A stretch of DNA of 64,000 nucleotides from Salvator merianae (lineage: Eukaryota; Chordata; Lepidosauria; Squamata; Teiidae). Shown in pieces: positions 44,996 to 56,843 of the stretch. How positions within the stretch are numbered: position 1 is the first letter of the stretch; the number at the start of each line of letters is the position of its first letter. The notes beneath the pieces were generated by a model, which did not search any database, had not been told where the DNA came from, and saw nothing but the letters and a program-made list of their open reading frames with translations. The stretch covers positions 54,990,047 to 55,054,046 of the forward strand of contig QVOM02000126.1 in assembly GCA_003586115.2 (NCBI GenBank), written 5' to 3'. Made by a program: the position numbers and the translations under genes.

Positions 44996-45309
44996 ATCTG
45001 GTTTAGGCAAGGACAATACAGCACAATATTTTAAGATGGTTGAGGTTTGTTTACCCAGAAGAAACAGGAGTCAGATACTATTTTAACTAACCCATTTTAT
45101 CTGTTTTTATGTCTGTTTTATTGTGAACCATACCTGAAATCTTCAGGTATAGGGTAAGATAGAAAAATACACACATACATGCATAACCCATCAGTTTTAA
45201 AGCCCGAGGTCTATTCTTCTGTATTTCTGGACAATGTTCCACTATAGCACAGGAAGAGCTACATATCCACTCACTTGTGGTAAGCCTGCAGAAATGGGGA
45301 GATCTCTTA
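44996..45309. other. Unassigned DNA with a retroposon-like 3' end
   Basis: TTATTGTGAACCATACCTGA followed by CTTCAGGTATAGGGTAAGAT near 45118-45160 resembles 13590-13630. No gene. Confidence 0.4.
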
Positions 45310-45432
45310 GTCTGTGTCTCCATTATGCAACAAAGGTGCCCTACATCCGGCCATTTTCTGGTACTCTTAATAGGTCCTAGCTGCCCTGTGGGCCTGAAGA
45401 AGGTGTCTTTATTGCATAATGGAGATACAGCC
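45310..45432. mobile_element. Family C MITE, 123 bp
   Basis: The ends GTCTGTGTCTCCATTATGCA and TGCATAATGGAGATACAGCC are inverted repeats of about 20 bp. The flanks are TTA and TTC, compatible with a 3-bp TSD carrying one change. Frames at 45087-45579 use this sequence by chance. Confidence 0.75.
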
Positions 45433-46554
45433 TTCTTTTGCACCCTGCCCATAGCAGCAGGCTGTTCCCATGGCCACTGTCTAGATCACCCTTGGGAGTG
45501 CTGGTGTTTGTGCACGGTGGCCAAATTTTCTGGTCTCTTGGTGAGTGCTGTGTGGATGCTGGCAGCCTCTGTATTTTGACTTCCAGCATTTCCATGGCTG
45601 CAGCAACACACTGAGAGTTAGATTGAGGGGAGAGGGTGCTGTCAGGGTGGAAAAATCCCACCCTGTGGCTAAAATGCCTTCCTGAACTCCCAGGAGTGTG
45701 CAAGTCCTCAAACTGCATCAACATGAGGATTTGTGAATTCAGGGGCTGTAGTAGTGATACAGTCCAAGAAAAGGAGATTTTGCTAGAGCAGACATGGTTC
45801 TTTTTTTTTTCCATGCTAAACTTTGGCTAGATATTATCTCTGTCTTTTTCAATTCTTTTGAGCATTCCCCAAGATACGCCTCAGATATTCTTTTGATTTC
45901 AACTAAGCACTCCTCCCCACCCCTACATACCGTATCTGCTGCTCTGATACCACAATATCACACAAAATGAAGAGACTCTTGTTCAAAGAATCCAAGAATG
46001 TTATAGAAAGAGAAGACATTTCAGCCTTGCAAGAGTTCTAAGAGGTGTGTGCATTTCCAGAGTTCACCTACAAAAGGTTCACCTGTTCATTTGAATAATC
46101 TTCTCTTTAAATCTGTAATGCTACCCATGTCATCACCATGATGATCTCCTTTTACCCAAACTGTTTTTTGTTTTTTTTTTAATGTCAAAAGAAAGATGAT
46201 ACAGACTTACAATGATTTTTAAAAAGAAGAAGAAGAAAGAAGCAGCAAGCAGCTGGAGAGGCTGGAATCCTCACCCACAAAGGTCCTGATTGCATGAATA
46301 TATTTCTCTCTATCTCTCAATAACAAATTCACGGATTGTAAGTGAAATTTTCCAGGAGGCATGAACACTCATGATTCATTTCCTGCAGTTGCAACAGATG
46401 TTAGTTGAATGTTTAAGCATCCATTTCTTGCTACACGAAAACATTAACTATATGGATCACTGTGATAGAACTGAGGAATGATCTCCATGACTGGTTCATT
46501 TCAGTACTAATCCATCCACACAGAAGTCACTCAGGGAAGAATGGCTCAAGTAAA
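45433..46554. other. Unassigned DNA with possible old MITE
   Basis: 45480-45800 has CTGGTCTCTTGGTGAGTGC and CCCACCCTGTGGC text reminiscent of family E interiors, but it is too diverged to delimit. A GAAGAAGAAGAA run lies near 46221-46233. No supported gene. Confidence 0.35.
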
Positions 46555-46789
46555 GCTGCATTCACACACAGAAAAGAACAAAACAAAACAAAACACCTCT
46601 GAGTCAACTTAGAGACAGTCTAGAGATAGTTTATATGTAGAATCATTCACACACCAGTCTGTCCCGCCCACCCCATGAACATGGTAGGCTAAAAATAGCA
46701 GATTAGGGATAGGAAGACAATACAAGGGCCCCTGCAGCTGTCTCTGAAACTCTTTTAAGGCACTATTTTTGCTATGTATGAATGCAGCC
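46555..46789. mobile_element. Family B MITE, about 235 bp
   Basis: The ends GCTGCATTCACACACAG and GCTATGTATGAATGCAGCC are inverted repeats. Inside, TTAGAGACAGTCTAGAGATA, ATTCACACACCAGTCTGTCC and CCCATGAACATGGTAGGC match the copies at 40480-40680 and 54684-54905. A short (AAAAC)n run lies near the left end. Confidence 0.7.
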
Positions 46790-47279
46790 TTTGTTTAGCA
46801 TTTAAAGGCTACTTGACTAGTAGACATCATACGACAATACGTTTTGTAAGTTAATGTATCTCCTACATACAATAACATTCTTTTTGTTACTTCCATGGCT
46901 GCCTCTCACTGGCATCTTATTTATTTATTTTTTCCTCCAGGCAGTAGGTTATAATGTACTTTATCAGGCATTTCAGAGTTTAAGGATGTTAAAGTAAGGG
47001 CTGGTGGGAAGGTAGAAGCAGTCATATATTATGTAGTTGGGCTATGACAATTTTGATAATGTTTTAATGATGATGTTTTTAATAATGTTTTATAAGTTTG
47101 GATTTTGGGGGGGTCTTTTTTAAAAAAAAAATCCTGTACTTCACCTTTCTTTGGTTCAAGAAAGGCAATTAAAAGTAATTTAAACATCAAGCTACTAGTT
47201 GAACCACATTTTTAATGCTATTATAGATAGCACAAAATTTCTCCCTGTCATTTCCAGTCATTGTAGATATATTCTGTCA
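46790..47279. other. Unassigned DNA
   Basis: No gene or repeat was recognised; G and A runs near 47107-47130. Confidence 0.35.
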
Positions 47280-47700
47280 CTTCCTTCCTTGTTAAGATCA
47301 TAGGGACATAAGAGATCCCTTATGGATTAGGCAGTGGTTCTTCTATTTTATACACCTGCTCATACCATGGGCAATCAGATGCAAAGGAAGCCCATGAGTA
47401 GGGCAAGAACAAAACAATTTGTCCTACTCACAGTCTTCAAATAGCTAAGCTTTAGAGGCATACCACCTTTCATGCCACAGGTAGTTACCTACTACTCAGG
47501 GTTAGCAATCACCAGTAACCCTGTTTTCAATTTATTTGTCCAAACCTTTTCGAAGCCTTCAAAGTTAGTGAACAAGATTACATCTAATGGGTATGCATTC
47601 CAAAGTTCAGTTATGTATTATGTGGGCAAAATATTACAATTCATATGCCTGATACTTCCAGGATTCATCTTTATTGGGTAGTTCCTAGTTCTAGTATTTT
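47280..47700 (-). mobile_element. CR1/L2-group LINE 3' region (reversed)
   Basis: AGATCATAGGGACATAAGAG and 'CAATCAGATGCAAAGGAAGC' with 'CCCATGAGTAGGGC' correspond to the tail of a CR1/L2-group LINE read from the minus strand. Downstream 'AACCTTTTCGAAGCCTTCAA' and 'AATGGGTATGCATTCC' resemble its C-terminal coding region. Strongly diverged. Confidence 0.5.
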
Positions 47701-48363
47701 GGGAAAGGAAGAAAAGATTTTCAGTGTATTACTTATTCATGAGTTTTACATATTCACAATTTGGAATCTGCATAGAAACTTGAAATTCATGACATACATT
47801 TTCATGAATTAATGTAAGATTTTGAGTTTTGCAAGCATGAATTTGTGAGACTTTGGGCCATGGACTTTCTCCATTTTGTGGGTTTGGTAGTTATTGTAGG
47901 AAGTATAGAATTGCAGAACTATGCTGGATTTATGAATTCTGAGTTAGTTTTTGAGAAAAAAACCCTCAATGAACTTAGGACATTGCTTAGTTGGTATTTC
48001 ATGTGAGTTTTGGTTGAGTGTTTTTTTTGTGGATTTTGAGTGAGACTTTTTTTTTTCTCCTGACTTACCCTCTGCGGGTGCTAAAGTGCAGCTATCATTG
48101 CAACTGCACAGAAACTTAAGGGAGGTGGGTTTTGAAGCCATTCATGGAAGAGGTTATAGAGCACCACATTTTACACTTATAGGAGTTGGCTAAGAAATAA
48201 CTCCAAGGGTTGGAAGTCTGAGCAGAGATCTGAAGGGATGGATTCCAAGAAAAGGCTGTTGCAGCCCTTGCTAGACTGATCAGCTTTTTGCTGATAGCCT
48301 CAGCCCCTGTAGATCCAACACTGGAGACATTTTCTTTTCTGGAGTGGAGGTTCACATTAAGGC
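47701..48363. other. Unassigned DNA
   Basis: No gene. Short TTCATGAATT and AATTCATG words near 47780-47850 may be remains of a foldback element. Confidence 0.35.
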
Positions 48364-48487
48364 GAACTGTGTCTACATTAAACAATAAAGGCACCCTAAT
48401 CAGGTCTTCAGGGCAACTTAATCCATTGGAAATAATGGAAACTGGCCTCATTTAAAGTGTCTTTGCTATGTAAATGGTAGCACAGCC
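48364..48487. mobile_element. Family C MITE, about 124 bp
   Basis: GAACTGTGTCTACATTAAAC at the left and ATGTAAATGGTAGCACAGCC at the right are diverged family C ends. The interior GGCACCCTAATCAGGTCTTC and AATAATGGAAACTGGCCTCA matches 43540-43580. Confidence 0.6.
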
Positions 48488-48659
48488 ATGGACTCATGTC
48501 TCTTTTAGCTCCATATAAGAAGCTACAAAAATATCTGCAGTGACAGAGTGTGCAGCCCACCTTACATGCATTCTTAAGACCAAGCTCTGCCCAGCCCCAG
48601 CACAGAACTTGTTACGTTCGCCAACCCCACCTTCAAGAAATGCCATCTGTGTCATTTCT

Positions 48660-48900
48660 GGAATCTAAACTTTGGGAATAAGAAGGACTACACTATCCAC
48701 CTTGTCACACTGTGCATTATATTTGTATACTTCTATCATGTCTTCTCTCACTTGCCTTCTTCCTATTTTATTTTTTTTTAAGCACCAGTTCTTACAATCT
48801 TTGCTCATAGTAAGAGCAAAGATTGGTAATGTCTTTGAAATGTAACAACTCCAATGCTTTAGTTTATACTTATGGGGAACATTTCTGATCATTTTGGTAT
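48660..48900 (-). pseudogene. CR1/L2-group LINE C-terminal fragment
   Basis: The minus-strand frame has 'GRRQVREDMIEVYKYNAQCD' and KVD, the equivalent of the 'QRRRLRGDMI.VYKY..G.DKVD' block seen in the CR1 copy at 14.5 kb and in 36.2 kb. Very short and dead. Confidence 0.6.
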
Positions 48901-51506
48901 TTCCCTTAATGCTCTTCTATACAACAAATGCAGGGTTCTTTCACGGAACCATTTCCTTTAACCTTTGCTATAAAACCTCAGAGCAGATTACAACTTAGAG
49001 GTTGTGATTACTTAGAGCTGATATGGGAATTCTAACATACAAAATAAAGCAGGCCTTGAGCTGACACTGGTCTGACACTTTTTCTTCACTTCTCTACTGC
49101 ATGGTCTGGATGCCTTTAATGGACTCCTAGGTCAGGCTGTCTTCACATCTCCCCCTACAGAGGCATTTGTAGGGAGCTGGTAGTGCCTAGGGACCAACCA
49201 AAAGCTCCTAAAGCATTGTGTGTGGGGAATGGCACTAAGGCTGCTACCTCACACCCTGAGTCCTGTAGCATAGTAAAATGGCTGCCACCAGCTCAGGAAA
49301 AAAAATGAAGTCAGGGAGGCGCCTTAGTCAATCCTTGGCCAAGTTACAGCAAAACATCTACAGCAGAGGCACCTGCCACTATGAAGGGTTGGCCTTTGTC
49401 ACAGCAGAATCAGCCAAATACCATGTATATCTGTTCTCCAGATGCTCAAAAAGTCTTCAGTTGACTTGCTTATAGTACAAAACAAAGGGTGATCAAGAAT
49501 TTAGCTGTGTTTGACATGGTGGGCATACACTCTGTGAATCTGAGCTGGCTACAGAACTTTAATTATTGAGCATCAATATAAAGGTAGTAAATATATAAAT
49601 AATGCCAGAGTCTCCCAATCAGAGCAAGTGTTGTTTGTTTGTTTTTGGGTTTTTTTTCCCAGAAAGTTATTTAAGGTCCTGGTTGATTCCAGTCCAATTT
49701 ATTTTAGAACACAGTTGACTTGTGCACCTTCCCATTTTATGACAAACAATCACTTCAGCAGAAAGAGCCTATCAATCATGGCACTATTTGCATGCTTATT
49801 TAGCTAGCTTGTAATTAAATGTGGCTAAAAATATTATGCATGAATATATGACACTTTTCTTCTTCTCTCTCTCTCTCTGTTTTAAAAAATAAGACAACCT
49901 ATTTCCTTCACAGAGAAGACACAACTCCCATCAATCACACAGTTGGTTACTGAAGTCATTAGGTCTAAAAATTAAGACAATTATATACAAATGAATATTA
50001 ATGATGCTTTGAGTCTAAATTAAGGGATAGTTAATATTTTAAATAAAAAAATGTACAGACACGTTTTCTCTTTTCTCTTTGTTAGTATATAAAATAAAGG
50101 GTACATCTTTGGCATTTAAGATAATCCAATGGATAATCCAACAATTTAATAAAATTGTTGGCAGCTACCCTTCATATACAGAGCAGTATGATGTATTAAT
50201 CAGGAGTCAGGCTACTTCATTGAAAATGTTCCTACACTCATCAAATCCAGGTTAAATGACTTTATGTGCAATGGTCATTTCCAGAGAATAAACCAAAGAA
50301 ATGTATTTGCACTCCAAACCTTTCCTTACTGCAGCGAGTAGCTGATGCCATAGACCAGACACAAAGAGCCTGCTACCATTTTGCCTGGATTCTGGGTACT
50401 GGTTAAAACAGCCCCAGCTGGCAAATTCAGAGGTTGGGAACTTCTGTTTCCAACTTGCAAAGGTGAGCCAGAATGGGTCATTGTAATGTGGATGGGCCAC
50501 TGACCTTCTTTGTGGTCTCGGGCAAGATGACTCAGTTTAGCCCAAAACCAGCCCTATTGTTCCTCCTAGAAGAAAATGATGTAATGAGCCAATATTGAAT
50601 AAGCCCACCTGACACAGAATGGATGAAATATCTGAATTCCATTCGTTTTATATTTTTATGGCATTCTTTGTTAGATGTATTTAAGGCCTGTTTTATGCTA
50701 GTCCGTAAAAAGAAGTTTCCATTTAAATTGCACAAATGCAAAATTATCATCATCATCATTATTATTTTCTGTTATCCTTACCTATCATCTGTTTTGGCCT
50801 CCATTCCATTTCTGAGAGAACAAGGATAGATAAAATATGATTTTTATTTTTTTTTTAATTCATGAAGAATTCCTGATACTACCAAGAATAGGAGGAAATT
50901 TTGACTAACCCTGAAACCAAAGTTGGGTGCCTAACATGGATACAACCATGCAGTTTCCTCGCAAGGATGCAGAAGTGACAGAGAAGTTGTTCCCTGAAAA
51001 TATGAATTTATGCATATTTCAGTACATAAGGACTGAAGCAGCCTCATGTTAGAACATGCCTATGAATTTGGCATCAATATAGATTGGCATTATAAGTGGC
51101 CAAAGGAATGGGCCAGAACACCTCTGCACCCTTGTTGCCTGACAAACTCCATTTTGTAAAACTCAAACCTTAAGGTAAAAGGCAACTATGGAATTTTCCC
51201 TTCCCTACACTCCCCTTCCCATGTACCTGTAAGGAGATGTGAGCACATCTGCATAACCAAACAATGCAAATGATGCTGAAGGGTCTGATTTCCTTCAGAA
51301 CAATGAGCACCAGTGCAGAACCAGTTGAATCTGGTACATTCTGTCTGCAAATAAAAAAAGGAATCAAATATATGATTGAGATACTTTTGTATCAACCTTG
51401 GCCAACCTATTATTTAATCAAACACAGGTGTGAGACTCTGGAATACAGCTATCTGAAATTTGGGTAACTTCAAAAGAGAGATTATTTTGATCTAATGATT
51501 GGCATT
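48901..51506. other. Long unique AT-rich segment
   Basis: No gene or clear mobile element. Notable simple tracts are CT-rich (49858-49880) and ATC/ATT near 50744-50768. The block 49735-49860 holds an octamer-like ATTTGCATGC, TAGCTAGCTTGTAATTAAAT (homeodomain-type) and ATTATGCATGAATATATGAC, a cluster that looks like a developmental enhancer. That is an inference from motif style only. Confidence 0.4.
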
Positions 51507-52178
51507 GGGCCTGTTCACACTTTCCACACTAGAATGGGCTAATTAGCCCATTCTAGCGTGGAACAGACCTCATCGTGCAGACACCGTCTGCATGATGGGG
51601 CCTGAAAACAGACCCAAAGCTGGATAATGGCGTTTGCCAGTGCGAATGCCATTATCCATCCCTGATGCTCGCCATGACAGCGGCCAGCAAGCGGCCGACC
51701 TCTGTCATGGCAACTGCAGCAGGTCCACACGAGGCCCCAATCAAGCCCACGCCGCTGCGATCGGGCCAGGGACTCTGGATGAGGCCGCGCTGTGCCTTGT
51801 CCAGCATCCCTGGCCCGATCGCAGCGACGTGGGCTTGATTTGGGTCTCGTATGGGCCCATTCGGGCCTGCACAAAGGGGTAGGCCTCATTGCCCAGCATG
51901 CATTGCATGATCACATGGTCACACATGTATGATGGGCGGGCTGATTGCCCAGAAGATGGCCGCCACTGTGGACAAGGAGGTAAGTGCGAACGGATCCTCA
52001 CCTGAAGATCACTTTGAGCTTCAGGTGAGGATTCAGACACCTTTTTTCTTATCCGGGCGCTGGTAACGATCAGCAGTGGATGAAGTCCACTGCCGGTCGT
52101 TACGGCCATCCTGTGGTGCGAACGCTCTTGTCTAGCAAGCATCCTTGATGCTTGCTAGTTACAAGTGTGAACAGGCCC
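51507..52178. mobile_element. Family A MITE, 672 bp
   Basis: The ends are GGGCCTGTTCACACTTTCCA and TTACAAGTGTGAACAGGCCC. The left arm has the palindrome CTAGAATGGGCTAATTAGCC with CATTCTAG. The centre has long inverted pairs: CGCTGCGATCGGGCCAGGGA / TCCCTGGCCCGATCGCAGCG (about 51750-51825), CATGATGGGGCC/GGCC pairs, and TCACCTGAAGATC / GATC..TCAGGTGA near 52000-52030. Flanks are ATT and TTT. CpG content is high. Minus-strand frames of 116-133 codons are artefacts. Confidence 0.85.
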
Positions 52179-54214
52179 TTTATCTCTGTTTGCTACTTCT
52201 ATTATCTGAGTCCTTGATATCTATCAAGATCCACTTGCATAGGCCAGAGGTGTGACAGCTTTTTGCTACATCCACTTGTGCCTCTGTACTCCACACTTAA
52301 AATTTGCAAAAAGCACGCACACTTTTCACACAGCCCATAAAGTACGTTGCTTCTGTGGCCCATTCCATAAGGTTACACTAGGTCACAATTTTCCCGAGGG
52401 CTGTAGGAGGACCCTGAGCTGTTTAGATTAAGATAAACATGTCCCCAAGGTAGGGCTCAGCAGGGTTCTCCATCCCCTTTCCACTTTGGTGCAAGATCCA
52501 TCAACAAACTCAAGTCACTAAGCTGTCACCTACACAGGCAATCACAACAAAACTTTGAATCTCCTATACCATTCTGCTTGGATTTTACTGCTACTGGGGA
52601 ACAACCAGTTCTTCTTTGCTCAGACCCCCATAAGGAACTCTTTGTTGTGGCTGAGATGGACTCCTGCAAAGCCCTGAAGTTGCCAAACTCCACTTTTCCA
52701 CATTTTAGGAAATTTACTCTGGTGGTTTATCTTCTGTTGGAGCCAGGAGCTTCATCTCCAAGCCTGGAGGGTAAGATTCCTGTGAGATAGTGCAGTTATC
52801 TGGGGTCCCTTGTGGCATTTAGGAAAGACTTAGGTTCCTTTTCTCCCAACCTCATTTGACCATATATCAATGAGCAGAGTCCCGCTATAGCTTTGCAGAG
52901 CCATTCTGCTTTGGCGTACACTCAGTTGTAATCCTGCAGTGTGGCCCTATTGGGGATAGCCTGAGTGTTGCACTCTGTTACTTGTCTTTTTCATACTGGC
53001 AATCAGCTGCTGGCTGTTGGATTTGTCAGTTCTGGTGTTTTTGTATATTTTTGAGCATTTTTACTGGATTTTAATAAAGCTATATTGTGTTTTCAAAATC
53101 TCTTCTTGTCTTCTGCTGGTTATTTTAGGTTGCACTCCAGTTAATTTTCTCTTTTTAAAATCAGTTGCCTGCAATATCCTGCAGAACTGGCGTCTGCACA
53201 GAGCTTTTGCCCCATCCCAGTATAGACCATTACACTGCTTCCTAACAGAAGTGGATTGCCACAGTGAGGAGCAGGTCTTTGATCTTCTGTCTGCAGAGAG
53301 TTGCTCCAACAAAATGGTCACTCTATCACTGCTGCACTTTTTATAATTGGACACAGCTTTAAGCACTTTCTATAATTCCAAGAGCAGTGATAACATTTTG
53401 TGTATTCTGAATACACAGCCACTTGTGATAGGTAATAAAAGCTAGAAAGATGGTTTTGTTTGAATTCTGATTGGATAAAAATTTGCAGGAGAATTATCAA
53501 CCTATTATTAATGGAAGTTATTATTAATTATAATTATAGTGTTTAAGGTTATACTATTTATATTTAAAATAAGTCTATTCTAAACATTATTACTGCTACT
53601 AGGTGTTGCTATCACTGTTAGTATTATACGGCTAGCCATTACAGCTGATAGCCTTGAAATGAAACCAAGTTGTTAGTGATGTTTTCCCTTGGAGAAAAGG
53701 AAATACTTTATGTTTGCTTCTGGTAGTTCTACTAAAATGTTGTGTCTTCACATCTGAGAAAGATTTTGTCATGTAAAGATGGAGTGATCCCTTTGAGAAA
53801 ACAGGAAAGAAAATGCCTGTGACAACAGTACATATATATATTTCCCACTGTAGCTCAGAAAGGAGATGCTTCTGAGATGTTATAAAAACTAGCATGTGGT
53901 AAGCATAAAGAAGGGTCACCTTGAAGGCAAAAGTTTTAAGTGAATTATCAGTTTGGGTTTTCTAAAAGAATAATTTCATGCTTGTGGGTTCTGGAAAAAG
54001 AAAATTCAACTGACCTGCATCCACTGCATGAATGTGTGACTATGAATTTTTTGGCCGCTAGCTTTTATGCTATTAAATATTCTTGGATGTTCTACGTGTC
54101 AGATAAAAATATGTATTTTGAGAGAAAATATATGGAAAATGTCTAGTTAAATGCTCCCTCCCCTGCATATTGAAAACAACAATATCAGATATAAATACTG
54201 AAATGGATCTGAAC
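52179..54214. other. Unassigned DNA
   Basis: No supported gene. Plus-strand frames at 52578-52790 and 53017-53346 have no recognisable domain. TAATAAAGCT at 53071 is a poly(A)-signal-like word without a gene upstream that I can support. Confidence 0.35.
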
Positions 54215-54683
54215 TAGGGATATGCTGAACCAGGTTTGATTCAGGCCAGTTCTGGATGTTTAAGGAGCAGAATCAGCTGGGCGTGCAAAGATCTCCTCCC
54301 TCCCCTTGGGTTCTGTGCTCCTCTTCTTTACCTTCAACCCATACTCTGCTGCCATCTAGCTTGTTATGAAGTCTTCCCTGTGCCCTGTGAAGTTATGAAG
54401 TGTTTGACCTGCTTTCAGGTACTTCTTTTTTTCTGGGCCTATAGACCATGGTCCATGTATGCAGTGCACTACTGCTTCCAGCTGGCCATATGACTAATGT
54501 ATTGTCTGTGACCAATACCATTCAAAGTCTGTGCCATGGCCTGTAGGCCCACAATAATGAAGCTCCCAGAAGCAGACTGGGCTGCTTCAGAGCTCTACTA
54601 GCTAGCTCATGAGCCAATCCAACCACTGGCTAGGTTTGATTTGATACAAACCACCCTCCAAGATGAGTTGATACGCATCCTTA
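54215..54683. mobile_element. TAGGGATGTGCA-type hAT-like element
   Basis: The ends TAGGGATATGCTGAACC and GTTGATACGCATCCTTA are imperfect inverted repeats. The interior contains TTTGATTCAGGCCAGTTC and GGTTTGATTTGATACAAACC. The left flank is ATCTGAAC. The right flank becomes ATCTGAAT once two later MITEs are spliced out, giving a 7-of-8 match to an 8-bp TSD. Confidence 0.55.
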
Positions 54684-54905
54684 GGCTGTGATCACACACA
54701 ACAACAAAGGACTTCTGAGGTAGTTCAGAGATGGCTTCAGGAAGGCTTCAAGATGGGTTTGTTCACACACCAGTCTGCCCCTCCCCCTCTCATGAACATT
54801 CTGTGCTAGTAAAGGTGGATTAGAGAAGGTTGGGGCCATGAGGAACCCACACTGTCACTATGAGATGCCTCTAAGTTGCCCTTTTTGTTATGTCTGAATA
54901 CAGCT
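54684..54905. mobile_element. Family B MITE, 222 bp, TSD TTA
   Basis: The ends are GGCTGTGATCACACAC and GTCTGAATACAGCT. TTA lies directly outside both ends (54681-54683 and 54906-54908). It inserted at the last three bases of the preceding hAT-like element. The interior matches 46610-46780. Confidence 0.75.
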
Positions 54906-54910
54906 TTAAT

Positions 54911-55008
54911 CTTAGGCTGCATCTCCACTATACAGTAAAGGCACCTTGATCAGACCTTTAGGGGAGCTTCATTTAAGGAGTATTAGCTGTGTAATGGAGA
55001 TACAAACT
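54911..55008. mobile_element. Family C MITE, about 95 bp
   Basis: GGCTGCATCTCCACTATACA at the left and TGTAATGGAGATACAAACT at the right. The interior GGCACCTTGATCAGACCTTT matches the family. It lies 6 bp after the family B copy and appears to interrupt the TSD of the 54215 element. Confidence 0.65.
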
Positions 55009-55148
55009 GAATTCATGAGGATCACATTTAAAAAGTGACATGGAAAAAATTGTGCTACAATGTTGACTAAGGTAAGGAAACAAAAAAATAATAGTTTCTA
55101 GTACAGTAATCAGGTTCAATTTCTGACCTTTTTTCACAATTACTTAAG

Positions 55149-55662
55149 GCCTCTCTCTTCTACACTCTGGTGTAAAATAGAGTGGCCCTGCCCTCTGTTA
55201 GCACATTACATGCACATTGGATGCAGTGTGGCCCAATCTAAAGTAGCCAAAATTGCTGTCTAAACTGGGATGCCAGTAGATCTGTTTTGTTGTTGTTGTA
55301 TGTTTGTTTTCAGGTTTACTGGCATTTCAGAGGCAGTTAGACTAGCCCAGGAAGGCTTAAAAAAGGATGCATGCTTCTCAGTTCTAGTGCAGTAATGGGC
55401 CACATTTAGATGGTGCACCAAATTGTGCTGCCAAAATTGGATCCCCCAGGCCTCTGAGGTCAGGAACTATAGTTTCTGACCACGTCCTCATGTCCAGCTC
55501 TGAAGCTTGCACAAACTTCAGAGTGGTCTGGGGCCGGTCCTGGAACAGGACGTCTAAGTGTGGACAGCCTTTACTGGGACAATGGGACCAGTCTAGCTGG
55601 GAATGGTTCCTATTAGAGCCATTCCAGCTGAAATGCTCCAACCCCAGAAGTGCAGAAATGAC
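55149..55662. mobile_element. Family E-type MITE, about 514 bp
   Basis: The left end is GGCCTCTCTCTTCTACACTC and the right end AGAAGTGCAGAAATGACC. The interior holds GGACAATGGGACCAGTC, 'TCCTGGAACAGGACGTC' and 'CTGAGGTCAGGAACTATAG' blocks resembling 2000-2180 and 12190-12330. A (GTT)n stretch lies at 55286-55299. Boundaries are tentative. Confidence 0.45.
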
Positions 55663-56427
55663 CTTTGGTTATTATTCTGGTTCCTTACAAATGTAAAATA
55701 CATACATTCATATTGGGACAGACTTTATGAAAATGTGTTCACTGCCATGCATTTATTTTTTAAAAAAATATGCAAGTCCTATGCACACTTTGACTTCCTT
55801 ATTTCAGGAATCACAAACATGGTTCCTGAGGGTGCAGTGCCCCTTACCCCTCAATTCATTGCCTGGAGAAAAAGCTACCAGTATGCCCTCAGACCTCCAA
55901 ATCCACCCTCATGTTCAGAAAGGCTTGCAATGGCAACTTTGTCTGGTGACACACCTAAGATTTCCATGGAACATTGTTGAAAAGGCTATTTTAAATGTAT
56001 ATATAAACTAGGTAGCCTGTAAGATGTGGTGTAAATAAATGGACACTTCCCAGTTAATGTGAGCTTAAATTATAACAAGTATTCTGGGACACATTACAAT
56101 TAATAAACACTGCATGGGAAACAAAAAACAAAAAAAAAATAGATAAATCTATGGTGTATACTGATCCAGTCAAAAATATTTCAAAGTCTAAGGCAAAGAA
56201 AAAGATTACATTGTTTCCTTCACTGTGATGCAGAAGAATGTTTTCAGCTAAGCAAGACGAATTAAAATATGATACTTGCACCTAGACACAACAGGGCGTC
56301 TCCCTAAAAACCATAACTAGTTCTAAAGTTTACTTCAGCATGACAGTACATTGTAAAACATATGGTAAAGTGTTGCTTTTAACTTTTTTTTTCACTTCTA
56401 TTGCTTTTAATCCCTACCTTAATGTTC
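55663..56427. other. Unassigned DNA
   Basis: No gene. The 94-125 codon plus-strand frames at 55603-56011 overlap each other and a MITE edge and show no domain. Confidence 0.35.
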
Positions 56428-56790
56428 CTTTAATGTGTTTTTTTTCCTTGCAGATGGATAGTTCGATTGCTTTATTGACAGCTTCATTATGTTTAGGGCC
56501 TATTGTTTACTTTTATCCTCCTACTAATTTAAGGCCTGGTCCAAATAGCTTGAAAAAGAATGAGAGCATTTAAGAAATTTTCAAGGTTCATTTGACAGGG
56601 TAAACTTCTGAGAATGTCAGCAAATTCTCTATACAAACGTAAGTCATAGGGTGGAATAGGTTTAGCTTAAATTTATTTTGTTGTTCTATTAATGCAGTAA
56701 AGTTTTCAGCTTGAACAAACAGTAGGAAAGTTTGTTTGTTGCTGCTAACTAAGCAAAATTATCTCTTTTTGAATTTCATAAGTCAATAAA
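56428..56790 (+). other. Weak candidate terminal exon
   Basis: A long pyrimidine run ends in TTTTTTTTCCTTGCAG at 56453, a good-looking splice acceptor. An ATG follows at once, and the frame continues for 39 codons (start 'MDSSIALLTASLCLGPIVYF') to a stop at 56571-56573. AATAAA is present at 56785-56790, about 212 bases downstream. Nothing in the peptide is recognisable and no donor or upstream exon is seen in the window, so this could easily be coincidence. Confidence 0.15.
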
Positions 56791-56843
56791 ATAAAGGGTA
56801 TTGAAAACTGTAATAGACGTTTTATCAATATGATATAATCATA

